Below, one piece after another: positions 8,577 through 20,453 of a stretch of DNA of 64,000 bases; positions within the stretch are counted from its first letter, which is position 1; every line of letters starts with the position of its first letter. The notes under the pieces were generated by a model. It had not been told where the DNA came from. It was given only the letters and a program-made list of their open reading frames with translations, and did not search any database. The stretch covers positions 203,392 through 267,391 of the forward strand of contig NZ_KQ434757.1 of the NCBI RefSeq assembly GCF_001270745.1, written 5' to 3'. The translations under genes were made by a program, and so were the position numbers. Source of the stretch: Jiangella muralis. GTDB lineage: Bacteria; Actinomycetota; Actinomycetes; Jiangellales; Jiangellaceae.

Positions 8577-9071
8577 GTGCCCGAGCTGCAGCGGCTGCAT
8601 GCTGATCACGCCCCGGCGGTGCTGGCCTTCGAGCTGGCGAACCGCGCCTACTTCGCCGCCTCCATCTCCGACCGCGGCGACGCGTACTTCGAGCGGTTCG
8701 CCGAGCGGTTCCACGCCCTGCTGGCCGAGCAGGAGGCCGGCGTCTGCGCCTTCTACGTGCTGGTCGACGCGGACGGCTCGGTACTCGGGCGGTTCAACCT
8801 GGTCGACCTCGAGGACGGCGCCGCGACACTCGGCTACCGGGTCGCGCAGCACGTCACGGGCCGTGGCGTGGCGACCGCGACCGTCCGGGAACTGTGCCGG
8901 CTCGCGGCGTCGCGGCACGGGCTGCGCACGCTGCGGGCGGCCACCGCCGAGACGGGCGTCGCGTCCCTGAAGGTGCTGACCAAGGCAGGGTTCGTCCTGG
9001 TCGGGCCGGCCGACCCGGACGAGCTCGGCGGCAAGCCGGGCAGTTGGTACCAGCGTGACCTGGAGACCTGA
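8577..9071 (+). CDS. GNAT acetyltransferase (RimJ/RimL-like)
   Basis: The 164-residue GNAT-fold protein has strands AFYVLVDADGSVLGRFNLVD and TLGYRVAQHVTGRGVATATV. The latter contains the acetyl-CoA loop (QHVTGRGVATA, a Q/R-x-x-G-x-G/A variant), followed by VASLKVLTKAGFVLVG. This is the arrangement of ribosomal-protein or amino-acid N-acetyltransferases, but the acceptor cannot be told. A TAGGGT -10 box at 8564-8569 lies seven bases before the GTG, so the transcript is probably leaderless. It is followed by a 439-base gene-free stretch. Confidence 0.8.
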   Translation: MPELQRLHADHAPAVLAFELANRAYFAASISDRGDAYFERFAERFHALLAEQEAGVCAFYVLVDADGSVLGRFNLVDLEDGAATLGYRVAQHVTGRGVATATVRELCRLAASRHGLRTLRAATAETGVASLKVLTKAGFVLVGPADPDELGGKPGSWYQRDLET

Positions 9072-9141
9072 ATGAGTGGGTCCGATTGATCGTGGCTACG
9101 CGGCCAAGAACGGGCACCTATCAGGGGGCAGTCTGGGCACA

Positions 9142-9235
9142 CCTCGATGCCCGGAGCCGTCTTCGATGGCGAGAAACGTCCGAAAGGCCCCTCGAACACG
9201 ACTCCCGCCATCGAAGACGACTCCGGGAGTCGAGG
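9142..9235. repeat. large imperfect hairpin, 30-bp arms
   Basis: The arm at 9142-9171 is the reverse complement of 9206-9235 at 27 of 30 positions; both carry CATCGAAGACG and CTCCGGG. The loop is 34 bases. The right arm contains a smaller perfect palindrome, CGACTCC-G-GGAGTCG. It lies in the 9072-9510 interval, where all six frames are open only because of base composition and nothing resembles a known protein. There is no T-run, so it is not a standard terminator. It could be a dispersed palindromic element or a structured RNA. Confidence 0.6.
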
Positions 9236-9385
9236 ACGACCAAACGGCGCACCGGCACGAACGACGAACGCCAGCCAGCCAGGCGAACTGCGCACCCGGG
9301 CGGGCTCTGCCCGCACTTCCCCCGTCCCCCTGTGGCCATGACGGCCAACCGCCGCACGACGGCGAACCGTCCACTCACCGTGTGA

Positions 9386-9464
9386 GATCACTGCGCCGGG
9401 TGGGGCGGATCACTGTTCCCCTGGCAACAGCAACGCCACCCAGCACACACAGTGATCCCACCCA
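9386..9464. repeat. iterated GATCACTG / GGGTGGG motif with inverted arms
   Basis: GATCACTG occurs at 9386-9393 and 9409-9416 on this strand and at 9450-9457 on the other. The second and third copies carry GGGTGGGG-C-GGATCACTG and, inverted, CAGTGATCCCACCC, forming a hairpin with arms near 9398-9416 and 9450-9464. It sits 50-120 bases beyond the stop of the DUF3180 gene. It may be a terminator-like structure or a protein-binding array. No gene is visible in this gap. Confidence 0.45.
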
Positions 9465-9510
9465 GTGACGGCGCGTGTCACCGAACGTGGCTGGTCGGAG
9501 CCTAGGCAGG

Positions 9511-9984
9511 CTAGGCGGGGTGGGCGCCGTTCTCCTCGTCGGACGGCGGCGGGACCTCGCCGGCGCGTTCGAGGCGGACAGCGGCCACCGTCAGCACGAC
9601 CGCGGCCACCACGACGATGGCGGAGAGGATGGCGCGGTTGCGGCCCATCGGCGAGTCGAGCAGGCCGAGCGCCAGCAGGCCGAGCCCCGTGTAGACGCCG
9701 GTGAGCAGGGCGCCGAAGTACGCCGACGCCTTGGCGAGGGCGACGGAGCGGGCGACGCGGAGTGCGTCGATGCGCCGGTCGAAGCGCCGCTCGGTGATCC
9801 AGCCACGCACCGCCCGTTCGCCGGCGAACATGCCGATGGCCAGGAACAGCAGCAGCAACGGGAGCACCCACGGGATCGGCGGGAGCGCACCCGACGCGGC
9901 GTCGACGATGCGGCCGATCGACCAGCCGACCGGGACCGCCACCACGGCGACCCAGATCAGCGAGCCGATCTTCGTCCGTTGCAC
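9511..9984 (-). CDS. DUF3180 family membrane protein
   Basis: The 157-residue protein has four predicted helices. The first pair lies near residues 6-28 and 38-56, and the second pair near 92-113 and 121-143. Between them is a charged loop (ERRFDRRIDALRVARSVALA), and the tail is acidic (PPPSDEENG). This is the DUF3180 family, found in actinobacteria immediately after folK, as here. Its function is unknown. I took GTG 9984 as the start because family members begin MxRTxxGxL (here VQRTKIGSL); the open frame upstream is antisense-like. It is 20 bases downstream of folK, in the same operon. Confidence 0.85.
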   Translation of the reverse strand: MQRTKIGSLIWVAVVAVPVGWSIGRIVDAASGALPPIPWVLPLLLLFLAIGMFAGERAVRGWITERRFDRRIDALRVARSVALAKASAYFGALLTGVYTGLGLLALGLLDSPMGRNRAILSAIVVVAAVVLTVAAVRLERAGEVPPPSDEENGAHPA

Positions 9985-10004
9985 GGTGTGCCGCGACCCG
10001 CGGG

Positions 10005-10571
10005 TCAGGCCGGGATCTCGAGCGCCTCGTCCAGCCGGCGTACGCCGGTGGCGTCGACGGCCGAGCTCAGCTCCACGACGCGGCCCAGGCCGGGCACCGC
10101 GAAGTCGGGGTCGACGTCGGCCCACGGGATGAGCACGAACGCCCGCTCCGCGAGCCGCGGGTGCGGCACGTGCAGGTCGTCGTCGTCGGAGGTGACGTCG
10201 CCGACGGCGAGCACGTCGATGTCGAGCGTGCGCGGGCCGTTCGGGACGTCGCGGGTGCGGCCGTAGGCGGTCTCGGTGGACTGGGCCCGCTCCATCAGCG
10301 AGCGCGGCGACAGGGTGGTGTCGACGACCAGGACGGCGTTGAAGAAGTTCGGCGAGCCGTCGGGGGTGTCGACCGGCTCGGACTCGTAGACCGGCGAGAC
10401 CGCGACCGGCACGATCTCGGAGGAGTCGGTGAGGGTGTCGACGGCCGCCTGCAGGAACTCGAGACGGTCGCCGAGGTTGCTGCCCAGCGCGAACGCCGTA
10501 CGCCGCAGCGGGCGCAGATCACCCGTCAGGGTGTCGGCGTCGACGACGTTGGGGTTGGGGACATTGGTCAC
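10005..10571 (-). CDS. folK: 2-amino-4-hydroxy-6-hydroxymethyldihydropteridine diphosphokinase
   Basis: FolK transfers pyrophosphate from ATP to hydroxymethyl-dihydropterin in folate synthesis. The 188-residue protein has a 25-residue N-terminal extension before the core. Then come GSNLGDR (30-36), the substrate-gripping NFFNAV segment, PRTLDIDVL (113-121, with the two metal-binding aspartates) and HPRLAERAFVL (137-147). The start overlaps the folB stop by four bases. It is the fourth gene of purD-folP-folB-folK-DUF3180. Confidence 0.95.
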   Translation of the reverse strand: MTNVPNPNVVDADTLTGDLRPLRRTAFALGSNLGDRLEFLQAAVDTLTDSSEIVPVAVSPVYESEPVDTPDGSPNFFNAVLVVDTTLSPRSLMERAQSTETAYGRTRDVPNGPRTLDIDVLAVGDVTSDDDDLHVPHPRLAERAFVLIPWADVDPDFAVPGLGRVVELSSAVDATGVRRLDEALEIPA

Positions 10572-10930
10572 GTTCGGGCCCTTCGAATCGTCACGGTCAC
10601 GTCGTCGAACGGCACCGCCACCGGCGCCTCCGGCTTGTGCACGGTCACTTCCGCCGCCTCTACCCTGGAATCGTCCAGGCAGAGGTCCGCGATGCGCTGA
10701 GCGAGGGTCTCGACCAGCCGGACCGGCTCCCCCGAGACGAGGCCGACCACCCGTTCAGCAAGACTGCCATAGTCCACGGTGTCGGTCAGGTCGTCACTCT
10801 GGGCCGCCGCACGGGTGTCGACGCTCAAGGCGACGTCGACGCGGAACAGCTGGCCGTTCTCCCGTTCATGGGGGAACCAGCCGTGATGTCCGCGCGCGGT
10901 CAGGCCGCGCAGCTCGATACGGTCAGGCAC
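10568..10930 (-). CDS. folB: dihydroneopterin aldolase
   Basis: FolB cleaves dihydroneopterin to hydroxymethyl-dihydropterin and glycolaldehyde. The 120-residue length is typical. Visible family features are GLTARGHHGWFPHERENGQ (9-27), DTVDYGSLAERV with the active-site Tyr (about 50-61), the LVETLAQRIAD helix and VHKPEAP near residue 97 with the catalytic Lys. It couples to folK by a 4-base overlap and lies 68 bases downstream of folP. Confidence 0.95.
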   Translation of the reverse strand: MPDRIELRGLTARGHHGWFPHERENGQLFRVDVALSVDTRAAAQSDDLTDTVDYGSLAERVVGLVSGEPVRLVETLAQRIADLCLDDSRVEAAEVTVHKPEAPVAVPFDDVTVTIRRART

Positions 10931-10998
10931 CCCACGACCCTACTGGCCCGCACACGCACATCGTGCACTCGGACGAGGGTGGGATTGGCCACGCCCGC

Positions 10999-11859
10999 TC
11001 ACCCTTGCGCGAGCCGGGCCGCGACGCGCACCGCGTCCAGGGTCGCGGGGACGGTGTGGACGCGGACGCACCAGGCTCCGGCCAGCGCGATCGTCGTCGA
11101 CAGCGCGTCGGTGGCGGCGTCGCGGCCGACCGGCGGGCGGCGTTCCCCGGTCGCCGGGTCGGCCAGCAGCTCGCCCAGGAACGTCTTGCGCGACGCGGCG
11201 ACGAGCAGCGGCAGTTCCAGCGCGTGCAGCTCGGCCAGCCGGGCCAGCAGCGTCCAGTTGTGGTCCCACGTCTTGGCGAAGCCGAGCCCGGGGTCGACGG
11301 CGATGTGCTCCGGCTTCACCCCGGCGGCGAGGGCGGCGTCGACCCGCGGCCGCAGCTCGGCGAGCACGTCGGCGACGACGTCGTCGTAGGCGATCCGCTC
11401 CTGCATGTGGTCAGAGTGCCCGCGCCAGTGCATGAGGACGACCGGCACGTCCGCCTCGGCGACGACGCGCAGCATATCCGGATCGGCCAGCCCGCCCGAC
11501 ACGTCGTTGACCAGCCGCGCACCGGCCTCCAGTGCGGGCGCGGCGACCTCGGCCCGCATGGTGTCGATCGAGACGATGGCGCCCGCGGCGGCCAGCTCGC
11601 GGATCACCGGCAGCACCCGGCGCCGTTCCTCGTCCGGTGACGGCCGGTCGGCGCCGGGCCGGGTGGACTCGCCGCCGACGTCGACGAGGTCGGCGCCCTG
11701 CTCGATCAGCTGCAGCCCGTGCTCGATCGCGTCGCCGGGCTCGTACCAGAAGCCGCCGTCGGAGAAGGAGTCGGGCGTGACGTTCACGACGCCCATGACG
11801 AGCGTGCGGTCCGGCCGCGGCAGCCCCGCGACGTAGCGCACCGGGCGGCCGTCGCTCAT
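10999..11859 (-). CDS. folP: dihydropteroate synthase
   Basis: FolP condenses hydroxymethyl-dihydropterin diphosphate with p-aminobenzoate and is the sulfonamide target. The 286-residue TIM barrel shows [11 protein letters not shown] (26-36), [11 protein letters not shown] (60-70), [20 protein letters not shown] and ASRKTFLG, all canonical. ATG 11859 overlaps the purD TGA by four bases, so purD and the folate genes are one operon. folE and ftsH, which often precede folP in actinobacteria, are not in this window. Confidence 0.95.
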   Translation of the reverse strand: MSDGRPVRYVAGLPRPDRTLVMGVVNVTPDSFSDGGFWYEPGDAIEHGLQLIEQGADLVDVGGESTRPGADRPSPDEERRRVLPVIRELAAAGAIVSIDTMRAEVAAPALEAGARLVNDVSGGLADPDMLRVVAEADVPVVLMHWRGHSDHMQERIAYDDVVADVLAELRPRVDAALAAGVKPEHIAVDPGLGFAKTWDHNWTLLARLAELHALELPLLVAASRKTFLGELLADPATGERRPPVGRDAATDALSTTIALAGAWCVRVHTVPATLDAVRVAARLAQG

Positions 11860-13094
11860 CGGCGCAACGCGATGTCGGTGCGGTGGTGGCTGCCGTCGAG
11901 CCTGATGTGCCCGACCGCCTCGTACGCGCGGGCCCGCGCCTCGTCGATGTCGTCGCCGACCGCCGTGACCGACAGGACGCGGCCGCCGCTGGAGACGACG
12001 GCGCCGTCAGTGTCGATCCGGGTGCCGGCGTGCAGCACCTCGACCCCCTTGACGGCGGCCGCGTCGTCCAGCCCGTCGATCCGGTCGCCGGTGCGCGGCG
12101 CCGCCGGGTACCCGTGCGCCGCGACGACGACGGTGACCGCGGCGCCGTCCCGCCACACCGGCTCCGGGTGCTGGGCGAGCATGCCGGTGGCCGCGGCCCG
12201 CAGCAGCCCGCCGAGCCCGGACCGCAGCCGGGCCAGCACGGCCTGCGTCTCCGGGTCGCCGAAGCGGGCGTTGAACTCGACGACGCGCACACCGCGCGAG
12301 GTCAGCGCGAGCCCCACGTACAGCAGGCCGGCGAACGGGGTGCCGCGGCGCAGCATCTCGTCGATGGTCGGCTGGACGACCCGCGCCATGACGTCGTCGA
12401 CCAGGCCCTCGGGCGCCCACGGCAGCGGCGTGTACGCACCCATGCCGCCGGTGTTGGGGCCCTCGTCGCCGTCGTAGGCGCGCTTGAAGTCCTGCGCCGG
12501 GGTGAGCGGCACGGCGACCCGGCCGTCGGTGACGCAGAACAGCGACACCTCGGGGCCGTCGAGGTACTCCTCGATGACGACGCGGCCGCAGGCCTCGGCG
12601 TGCGCGAGCGCGGCCGCGCGGTCGTCGGTGACGACGACGCCCTTGCCGGCGGCCAGGCCGTCGTCCTTGACGACGTACGGCGCACCGAAGCGGTCCAGCG
12701 CGGCCTCGGCCTCGGCGCGGGTCTCGCAGACCACGGCCATGGCCGTGGGCACCTCGGCCGCGGCCATGACCTCCTTCGCGAAGGCCTTCGACCCCTCCAG
12801 CCGGGCGGCCCGCCCGGACGGGCCGAAGCAGGCGATGCCGCGCGCCTTGACGGCGTCGGCGACGCCCGCGACCAGCGGCACCTCGGGACCCACTACGACG
12901 AGATCGGCGTCGAGCCGGGCGGCGAGGTCGGCCACGGCCTCGGGCTGGTCGGCGACGACGGAGTGGACGGCGACGTCCGCGGCGATGCCGGCGTTGCCCG
13001 GTGCGGCGTGCACCTCGGAGACCTCGGGGTCGCGCAGAAGGCAGCGCACGAGGGCGTGCTCGCGGGCGCCGGAACCGATGACGAGTACCTTCAC
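11856..13094 (-). CDS. purD: phosphoribosylamine--glycine ligase (GAR synthetase)
   Basis: PurD ligates glycine to phosphoribosylamine with ATP, in step 2 of purine synthesis. The 412-residue protein starts at GTG 13094 with the Rossmann-like [14 protein letters not shown]. It has the ATP-grasp core: [62 protein letters not shown], and metal-binding [13 protein letters not shown]. The open frame extends upstream of 13094, but those residues are antisense to the LLM oxidoreductase. purD leads the folate operon, and purA lies 4 kb away. Confidence 0.95.
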   Translation of the reverse strand: MKVLVIGSGAREHALVRCLLRDPEVSEVHAAPGNAGIAADVAVHSVVADQPEAVADLAARLDADLVVVGPEVPLVAGVADAVKARGIACFGPSGRAARLEGSKAFAKEVMAAAEVPTAMAVVCETRAEAEAALDRFGAPYVVKDDGLAAGKGVVVTDDRAAALAHAEACGRVVIEEYLDGPEVSLFCVTDGRVAVPLTPAQDFKRAYDGDEGPNTGGMGAYTPLPWAPEGLVDDVMARVVQPTIDEMLRRGTPFAGLLYVGLALTSRGVRVVEFNARFGDPETQAVLARLRSGLGGLLRAAATGMLAQHPEPVWRDGAAVTVVVAAHGYPAAPRTGDRIDGLDDAAAVKGVEVLHAGTRIDTDGAVVSSGGRVLSVTAVGDDIDEARARAYEAVGHIRLDGSHHRTDIALRR

Positions 13095-13105
13095 GGACGC
13101 CGACC

Positions 13106-14017
13106 CTATCGGGCGAGGGCGGCCGCCACTTCCAGTGTCCGCACCTGGTCCTGCGCCGGGCCGACCGGCAGCACCATCAGCTCGTCCACGCCGGCGTCGG
13201 CGAGGGCGCGGAAGGCCCGGCCGACGACCGCCTCGTCGCCGACGACGACGGTCTCGGCGGGGGTCCGGACGCCCTCGCGGTCCAGCTGGGCCCGGTAGCT
13301 CGGCAGGTCGCCTGCGATGCCGAAATGCCGCTGCACCCAGTCGCGCGCGCCGTCCGGGTCGCTGGTGACCGCGACGCCGACCCCGGCGACGACGGCGGGC
13401 CGTTCGCGCCCGGCCGCGGCAGCGGCGGCGGTGAGCGCCGGGACGACGTGCTCGCCGATCGAGCGCGGCCCGGCCCACATGGTGACGACGCCGTCGGCGA
13501 GTTCGCCGGCCACCCGCAGCATCGCCGGGCCGAGCGCGGCCAGCAGCAGCGGCGGCGTCTCCACCCCGGCCACGGTGACCTGCCCGTTCGCCGTCAGCAG
13601 CTCGCCGGAGTATTCGACCGGCTCGCCGCGCAGCAGCGGTCGCAGCGCGGTCAGGTACTCGCGGGTGTGCCGGACCGGCCGGTCGAACGGCAGGCCGTAC
13701 TGCCCCTCGACGATCGGCGCGTGGCTCGGCCCGACGCCCAGCCGCAGCCGCCCGCCGGTCGCGGCCTGCGCCGTCAGCGCCTGGGCGGCCAGCGCCAGCG
13801 GATGCCGCGGGTGGGTGCGGACGACGGACGTGCCCAGGCGCACGTCCGGCACGGCCGCGCCGACCGCCGTCAGCAGCGTCAGCGGGTCCCAGCCGGACCG
13901 CTCGCTCAGCCACACGGTCTCGTACCCGGCCGATGCCGCCGCCCGGGCCCGTTCGGCCACGGCCGCGACGCTCACGCCGTCGTCGTCGATCCACACTCCG
14001 GTGCGCAGGTTGTCCAT
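13106..14017 (-). CDS. LLM-class (F420-type) oxidoreductase
   Basis: The 303-residue bacterial-luciferase-like TIM barrel shows [67 protein letters not shown], and [20 protein letters not shown]. This layout fits the F420-dependent LLM subfamily of actinobacteria rather than FMN luciferases, but the cofactor is inferred from the family. The substrate is unknown. The LysR gene diverges from it across 91 bases, so that regulator probably controls this enzyme. The gene ends 11 bases before the purD start and could share a transcript with it. Confidence 0.85.
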   Translation of the reverse strand: MDNLRTGVWIDDDGVSVAAVAERARAAASAGYETVWLSERSGWDPLTLLTAVGAAVPDVRLGTSVVRTHPRHPLALAAQALTAQAATGGRLRLGVGPSHAPIVEGQYGLPFDRPVRHTREYLTALRPLLRGEPVEYSGELLTANGQVTVAGVETPPLLLAALGPAMLRVAGELADGVVTMWAGPRSIGEHVVPALTAAAAAAGRERPAVVAGVGVAVTSDPDGARDWVQRHFGIAGDLPSYRAQLDREGVRTPAETVVVGDEAVVGRAFRALADAGVDELMVLPVGPAQDQVRTLEVAAALAR

Positions 14018-14108
14018 GTCCCTGAGTCAAGCCGCCGGAACAGTGCGGACCAACGGCCAGTTGTGCTGTGCAGCGATCACGCCCGGTGATCGACACGGGA
14101 GGTCGAGG

Positions 14109-14990
14109 GTGGAGCTGCGCCAGCTCAGGTACTTCGTCGCGGTCGCCGAGGAGCTGCACTTCGGCCGGGCCGCCGAGCGGCTGCACATCGTCCAGCCCGC
14201 GGTCAGCCAGCAGATCGGCCGGCTGGAGCGGGAGTTCGGCGTGCGGCTGTTCGACCGCTCGTCGCGCCACGTGCGGCTCACCGACGCCGGCCGCCGGCTG
14301 CTGGAGCGGGCCCGGCGGGTGCTGGCCGCGGCCGCCGACACGACCGCGCTGGCGGACGAGCTGGCCGGACGGTCCGGCGTGCTGCGGCTGGGCGCCGGCG
14401 CCGGGCTGGAGCGACGGGTCGCGCGCGGGCTGGCGGCGCTACGGGCGGACCGGCCGGACCTCGGGGTGGAGTTCGCCGACGGCCCGATGAGCGCCCACCT
14501 GGACGCGCTGCGCCGCGGCGACCTGCACGCCGTCCTGGTCCGCGGCGCCGTCGAGAGCGACGACGAGCTGGTCGCCACGCCGGCGTGGTCCGACGAGGTC
14601 GTGGCGGCGCTCCCTGCCGGGCATCCGCGGGCCGGCGCCGACGCCGTCCGCGTCGCCGACCTCGCCGGTCACCCGGCCCGGCTGCCCGCACCACAGTGCG
14701 ACGGGCCGTTCCACCACCTGCTGGCCGGGGCTGGGGTGCGGCCGGCGCCGGACCGCCCGGCGGGCACTGTCGAGCGGACCCTGCTGGAGCTGGCCGGCGG
14801 CACCGACCAGTGGGCTCCGATCCCGGCCAGCGGACCTCCGCCGCCCGCCGGCGTGCGCACGCTCCGGTTCGACCCGCCGCTGCCGTTGCCGGGCGTCGTC
14901 GTGACGTCGGCGCGGATGCTCGCGGACTGCCGGGCCGGGCTGGTGGCTGCCTTCGGCGGGCCCGACATCATCGACTACGGTGGACGCTGA
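14109..14990 (+). CDS. LysR-family transcriptional regulator
   Basis: The 293-residue protein has the N-terminal winged helix-turn-helix ([53 protein letters not shown]). A linker helix and a periplasmic-binding-like effector domain from about residue 90 follow. GTG 14109 is the start because the HTH begins immediately. It is divergent from the LLM oxidoreductase, the usual LysR arrangement with its target. Its last base is shared with the ATG of the phosphatase gene, so the two are coupled. Confidence 0.9.
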   Translation: MELRQLRYFVAVAEELHFGRAAERLHIVQPAVSQQIGRLEREFGVRLFDRSSRHVRLTDAGRRLLERARRVLAAAADTTALADELAGRSGVLRLGAGAGLERRVARGLAALRADRPDLGVEFADGPMSAHLDALRRGDLHAVLVRGAVESDDELVATPAWSDEVVAALPAGHPRAGADAVRVADLAGHPARLPAPQCDGPFHHLLAGAGVRPAPDRPAGTVERTLLELAGGTDQWAPIPASGPPPPAGVRTLRFDPPLPLPGVVVTSARMLADCRAGLVAAFGGPDIIDYGGR

Positions 14991-15766
14991 TGAGCGAACG
15001 ATGGATCGACCTCGTCGGCGCGGTCAACGTCCGCGACCTCGGCGGGCTGCCCACCACCGACGGCGGCGTCACCCGGTTCGGCCAGGTGCTGCGCTCCGAC
15101 AACCTGCAGGACCTCATCGGCGACGACATCGGCCGGCTCACCGGCGAGCACGGCCTGCGCGACGTCGTCGACCTGCGCACGACGTACGAGGTGACGTCCG
15201 AGGGCCCCGGCCCGCTGGCCCGCGTCCCCGACGTCACCATCCACCACCTGTCGCTCTACCCCGAGACCGGCGTCGCCACCGACGTCGAGGCCGACAGCGT
15301 GCTGCCGTGGACCGCCAAGACCGGCGGCGAAGCCAGCTGGGTGAACACCGGCGTCTACTACACGAACTACCTGCGGCACCGGCCCGGCAACGTCGTCGCG
15401 GCGCTGCGGACGATGGCGACGTCAGGCGGCTCCACGCTGGTGCACTGCGCGGCCGGCAAGGACCGCACCGGCGTCGTGTGCGCGCTGGCGCTGTCCGTCG
15501 TCGGCGTCGACCGCCAGGCCGTCGTCGACGACTACGCGCAGACCGGCGAGCGGATCGACGCCATCATGAGCCGGCTCAAGGCCACGGCCACCTACGCCGC
15601 CGATCTCGATGGCCGCCCCAACGACAGCAACGTGCCGCGGCCCGAGTCGATGCACACATTCCTCGACTTCATCGACACCGAGTTCGGCGGGCCGGCCGGC
15701 TGGCTGGGGCAGCACGGCTGGACCGACGCCGAGACGGCCGAGCTGCGCGCCCGGCTGGTCGGCTGA
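14990..15766 (+). CDS. tyrosine-protein phosphatase (PtpB-like, DSP fold)
   Basis: The 258-residue protein has the N-terminal NVRDLGGLPTTDGG motif of the Mycobacterium PtpB/IphP-type family and the P-loop HCAAGKDRTG with catalytic Cys153. The Lys after Gly in the loop (AGKDRTG) is typical of the PtpB/lipid-phosphatase-like branch, so phosphoinositides are possible substrates as well as phospho-Tyr. There is no signal peptide. ATG overlaps the LysR stop by one base. Confidence 0.88.
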   Translation: MSERWIDLVGAVNVRDLGGLPTTDGGVTRFGQVLRSDNLQDLIGDDIGRLTGEHGLRDVVDLRTTYEVTSEGPGPLARVPDVTIHHLSLYPETGVATDVEADSVLPWTAKTGGEASWVNTGVYYTNYLRHRPGNVVAALRTMATSGGSTLVHCAAGKDRTGVVCALALSVVGVDRQAVVDDYAQTGERIDAIMSRLKATATYAADLDGRPNDSNVPRPESMHTFLDFIDTEFGGPAGWLGQHGWTDAETAELRARLVG

Positions 15767-15774
15767 CGCGGCCG

Positions 15775-16371
15775 TCAGACACCCCCTAGCGCCGCCTCCA
15801 GCCGTGTCCGCACGCCCGGCCACTCGTCGCGCAGGATCGAGTAGTAGACGGTGTCGCGCCAGCTGCCGTCGGAGCGGCGCATGTGGTGACGGAGCACGCC
15901 CTCGCGCACCGCGCCCAGCCGCTCGATCGCGCGCTGCGACCGGACGTTGAGGTGATCGGTCTTCAGCGCCACCCGTTCCAGCCCCAGCGTCTCGAACGCG
16001 TGCCCGATGACCAGCAGCTTCGTCGCGGTGTTGACCTCGGTGCGCCACCACGCCGGCCCGATCCAGGTGGCGCCCACCTCGACCCGCCGATTCGCGGCGT
16101 CGACGTCGAGGTAGGACGTCGACCCGACGACCTGGCCGTCGGCGCGGCGCCGGATCGCCCACGGCACGACCTCGCCATGAGCGGCCGCCGCCAGCGCCCG
16201 CTCCAGCGGTCCGGCCAGCCCGTCCGGCCCCGGCCGCCAGATGTAGACCCAGCGGAACAGCTCGTCCGGCTCGGACACGGCGGCGTCCAGCTCGGCCAGG
16301 TGGGCCGGGGACAGCGGCTCCAGCTCGATCCAGTCGTTGGCCAGTGGGACGGCGGCGATGCTCGTGGTCAC
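15775..16371 (-). CDS. GNAT acetyltransferase (RimJ/RimL type)
   Basis: The 198-residue protein contains IELEPLSPAHLAELDAAVSE, VVGSTSYLDVDAANRRVEVG, TWIGPAWWRTEVNTATKLLV and VALKTDHLNVRSQRAIERLG. These are the usual strands of the RimJ/RimL N-acetyltransferase branch, with GAVREGVLRHHMRRSDGSWR near the end. GTG 16371 is chosen because the fold starts there; 29 upstream codons without homology are excluded. It converges with the phosphatase gene (8-base gap) and diverges from the next GNAT gene. Confidence 0.85.
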   Translation of the reverse strand: MTTSIAAVPLANDWIELEPLSPAHLAELDAAVSEPDELFRWVYIWRPGPDGLAGPLERALAAAAHGEVVPWAIRRRADGQVVGSTSYLDVDAANRRVEVGATWIGPAWWRTEVNTATKLLVIGHAFETLGLERVALKTDHLNVRSQRAIERLGAVREGVLRHHMRRSDGSWRDTVYYSILRDEWPGVRTRLEAALGGV

Positions 16372-16450
16372 CGACCCATCATCGCCGATTTGCCAGCCGG
16401 GGCGGCTTCTGGCCAAGCTCGGTGCCGAGCCTGACGAAAGGACCATCCGC

Positions 16451-17044
16451 GTGATCATCCGGCCGTACGAGCCCGCCGACAGCGACGCGCTCTACGACAT
16501 CTGCCTGCGCACCGGCGACAACGGCGGCGACGCCACCGGCCAGTTCGCCGACCCGCGCCTGCTCGGCGAGATCTTCGTCGGGCCGTACCTGCGCTACGAA
16601 CCGGACCTGGCGTTCGTCATCGACGACGGCGCACCGGCCGGCTACGTGCTGGGCGTGCGCGACACCCCGGCGTTCGAGCGGGTCTGCGAGCGGGAGTGGT
16701 GGCCGCCGCTGCGGGAGAAGTACCCGCCCGGCTCGTTCCCGGCCGGCACCCGCGACGCCTCCTATGTCGAGCGGCTGCACGTGTCCCGCACGGCCAACCC
16801 CGAGATCGTCGCCGAGTACCCGGCCCACTTGCACATCGACCTGCTGCCCCGGGCGCAGGGCCAGGGCATGGGCCGGGCGCTGATGGAACGGCTGCTGGCA
16901 GCGCTGCACACGGCCGGCGCGCCCGCCGTCCATCTGGGTGTCAGCGCGGGCAACACCCGCGCCCTCGCGTTCTACGAGCGGCTCGGCTTCCAGACCCTGT
17001 ACCAGTCGCCGAACGGCCGCACGATGGGCCGCCCGACAACCTGA
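16451..17044 (+). CDS. GNAT acetyltransferase
   Basis: The 197-residue protein begins VIIRPYEPADSDALYDICLR. It has the CoA-binding region LHIDLLPRAQGQGMGRALME (R/Q-G-x-G-x-G/A) and VHLGVSAGNTRALAFYERLG, followed by GFQTLY. It resembles the O-GlcNAcase-associated or mycothiol-type acetyltransferases of actinobacteria, and the substrate is unknown. I set the start at GTG 16451; upstream codons in frame overlap the divergent acetyltransferase gene and lack similarity. It converges with purA. Confidence 0.85.
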   Translation: MIIRPYEPADSDALYDICLRTGDNGGDATGQFADPRLLGEIFVGPYLRYEPDLAFVIDDGAPAGYVLGVRDTPAFERVCEREWWPPLREKYPPGSFPAGTRDASYVERLHVSRTANPEIVAEYPAHLHIDLLPRAQGQGMGRALMERLLAALHTAGAPAVHLGVSAGNTRALAFYERLGFQTLYQSPNGRTMGRPTT

Positions 17045-17054
17045 GCGGACGGCG

Positions 17055-19838
<2,784 letters not shown>

Positions 19839-20044
19839 AGACGCTCCGTTCCGGTCGGACGGCAGTACCCAGCCGCCCGGGCTCAGCCCCACGTCTACGG
19901 GGGGCACGCATGTCAGGCCCAGTATTCACTGTAACCCGGCGGTAACGCGAAACCGCCCGCACCGGCGCCGCGAACGGGCACGCCACAAGGCCCGGCCGAT
20001 AGGCTGGGGGTCGCTTTACCCACGAGCTCAGCAGAGGAGACGCC

Positions 20045-20311
20045 GTGCCTGAGCGCACCGCAGTCGTCGCAAGCAAGGCCGGTCTGCATGCCCGGCCCGC
20101 CGCGGTCTTCGTCAAGGCCGCCGCGGAACAGCCCACCAAGGTGTCGATCCGCAAACCCGACGGAGACCCGGTCGACGCGTCCAGCATCCTGTCGATCATG
20201 ACGCTCGGTGTCGAGCAGGGCGACCAGGTGATCCTGTCCGCCGATGGCGAGAAGGCCGACGACGCCCTCGACGCCCTCGTTGCGCTGCTGGAACGCGACC
20301 TCGACGAGTAG
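20045..20311 (+). CDS. ptsH: phosphocarrier protein HPr
   Basis: The 88-residue HPr relays phosphate from EI (ptsI at 50.8-52.5 kb here) to EIIA proteins. It has GLHARPA with phosphorylated His15. Ser46, in DASSILSIM, is where Gram-positive HPr is phosphorylated, though actinobacteria do not always use it. GAGGAGA precedes GTG 20045 at a normal distance, and a TAGGCT -10 box lies at about 20001-20006. A strong terminator follows, so it is monocistronic. It lies about 30 kb from the rest of the PTS genes. Confidence 0.95.
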   Translation: MPERTAVVASKAGLHARPAAVFVKAAAEQPTKVSIRKPDGDPVDASSILSIMTLGVEQGDQVILSADGEKADDALDALVALLERDLDE

Positions 20312-20331
20312 GCGGCACTTCGCACTTCGCT

Positions 20332-20366
20332 CGACGCTGCAGGTGGCTCGTCCACCTGCAGCGTCG
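20332..20366 (+). terminator. rho-independent-like terminator after ptsH
   Basis: Perfect 15-bp arms (CGACGCTGCAGGTGG and complement) enclose a 5-base loop CTCGT, 20 bases after the ptsH stop. TCGTTTACG follows. This is a convincing intrinsic terminator for a high-GC genome. Confidence 0.85.
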
Positions 20367-20392
20367 TCGTTTACGGGTGGGTCCGGCGGCGC

Positions 20393-20426
20393 TTGTGGTC
20401 CCGGACATTACTCGGTTATCCTACAA
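20393..20426 (+). promoter_or_regulatory. promoter and possible FadR-type operator for the GntR gene
   Basis: TTGTGG (20393-20398), an 18-base spacer and TATCCT (20417-20422) make a plausible sigma-70-type promoter 30 bases before the GTG. TTATCCTACAA at 20416-20426 overlaps the -10. It is a near-palindrome (TTRT-N3-AYAA) of the kind bound by FadR-subfamily GntR proteins, so autoregulation is likely. Confidence 0.5.
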
Positions 20427-20453
20427 ATCAACGCCATGCCGGGAGGAGTTCAC

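Noticed and set aside
9072-9510. Several short frames (60-185 residues) on both strands
   Set aside because: All six frames are open over the same hairpin; codon bias does not match real genes here.
11856-14270. A 804-residue fusion containing GAR synthetase
   Set aside because: The N-terminal 392 codons are antisense to the LLM oxidoreductase; the true start is GTG 13094.
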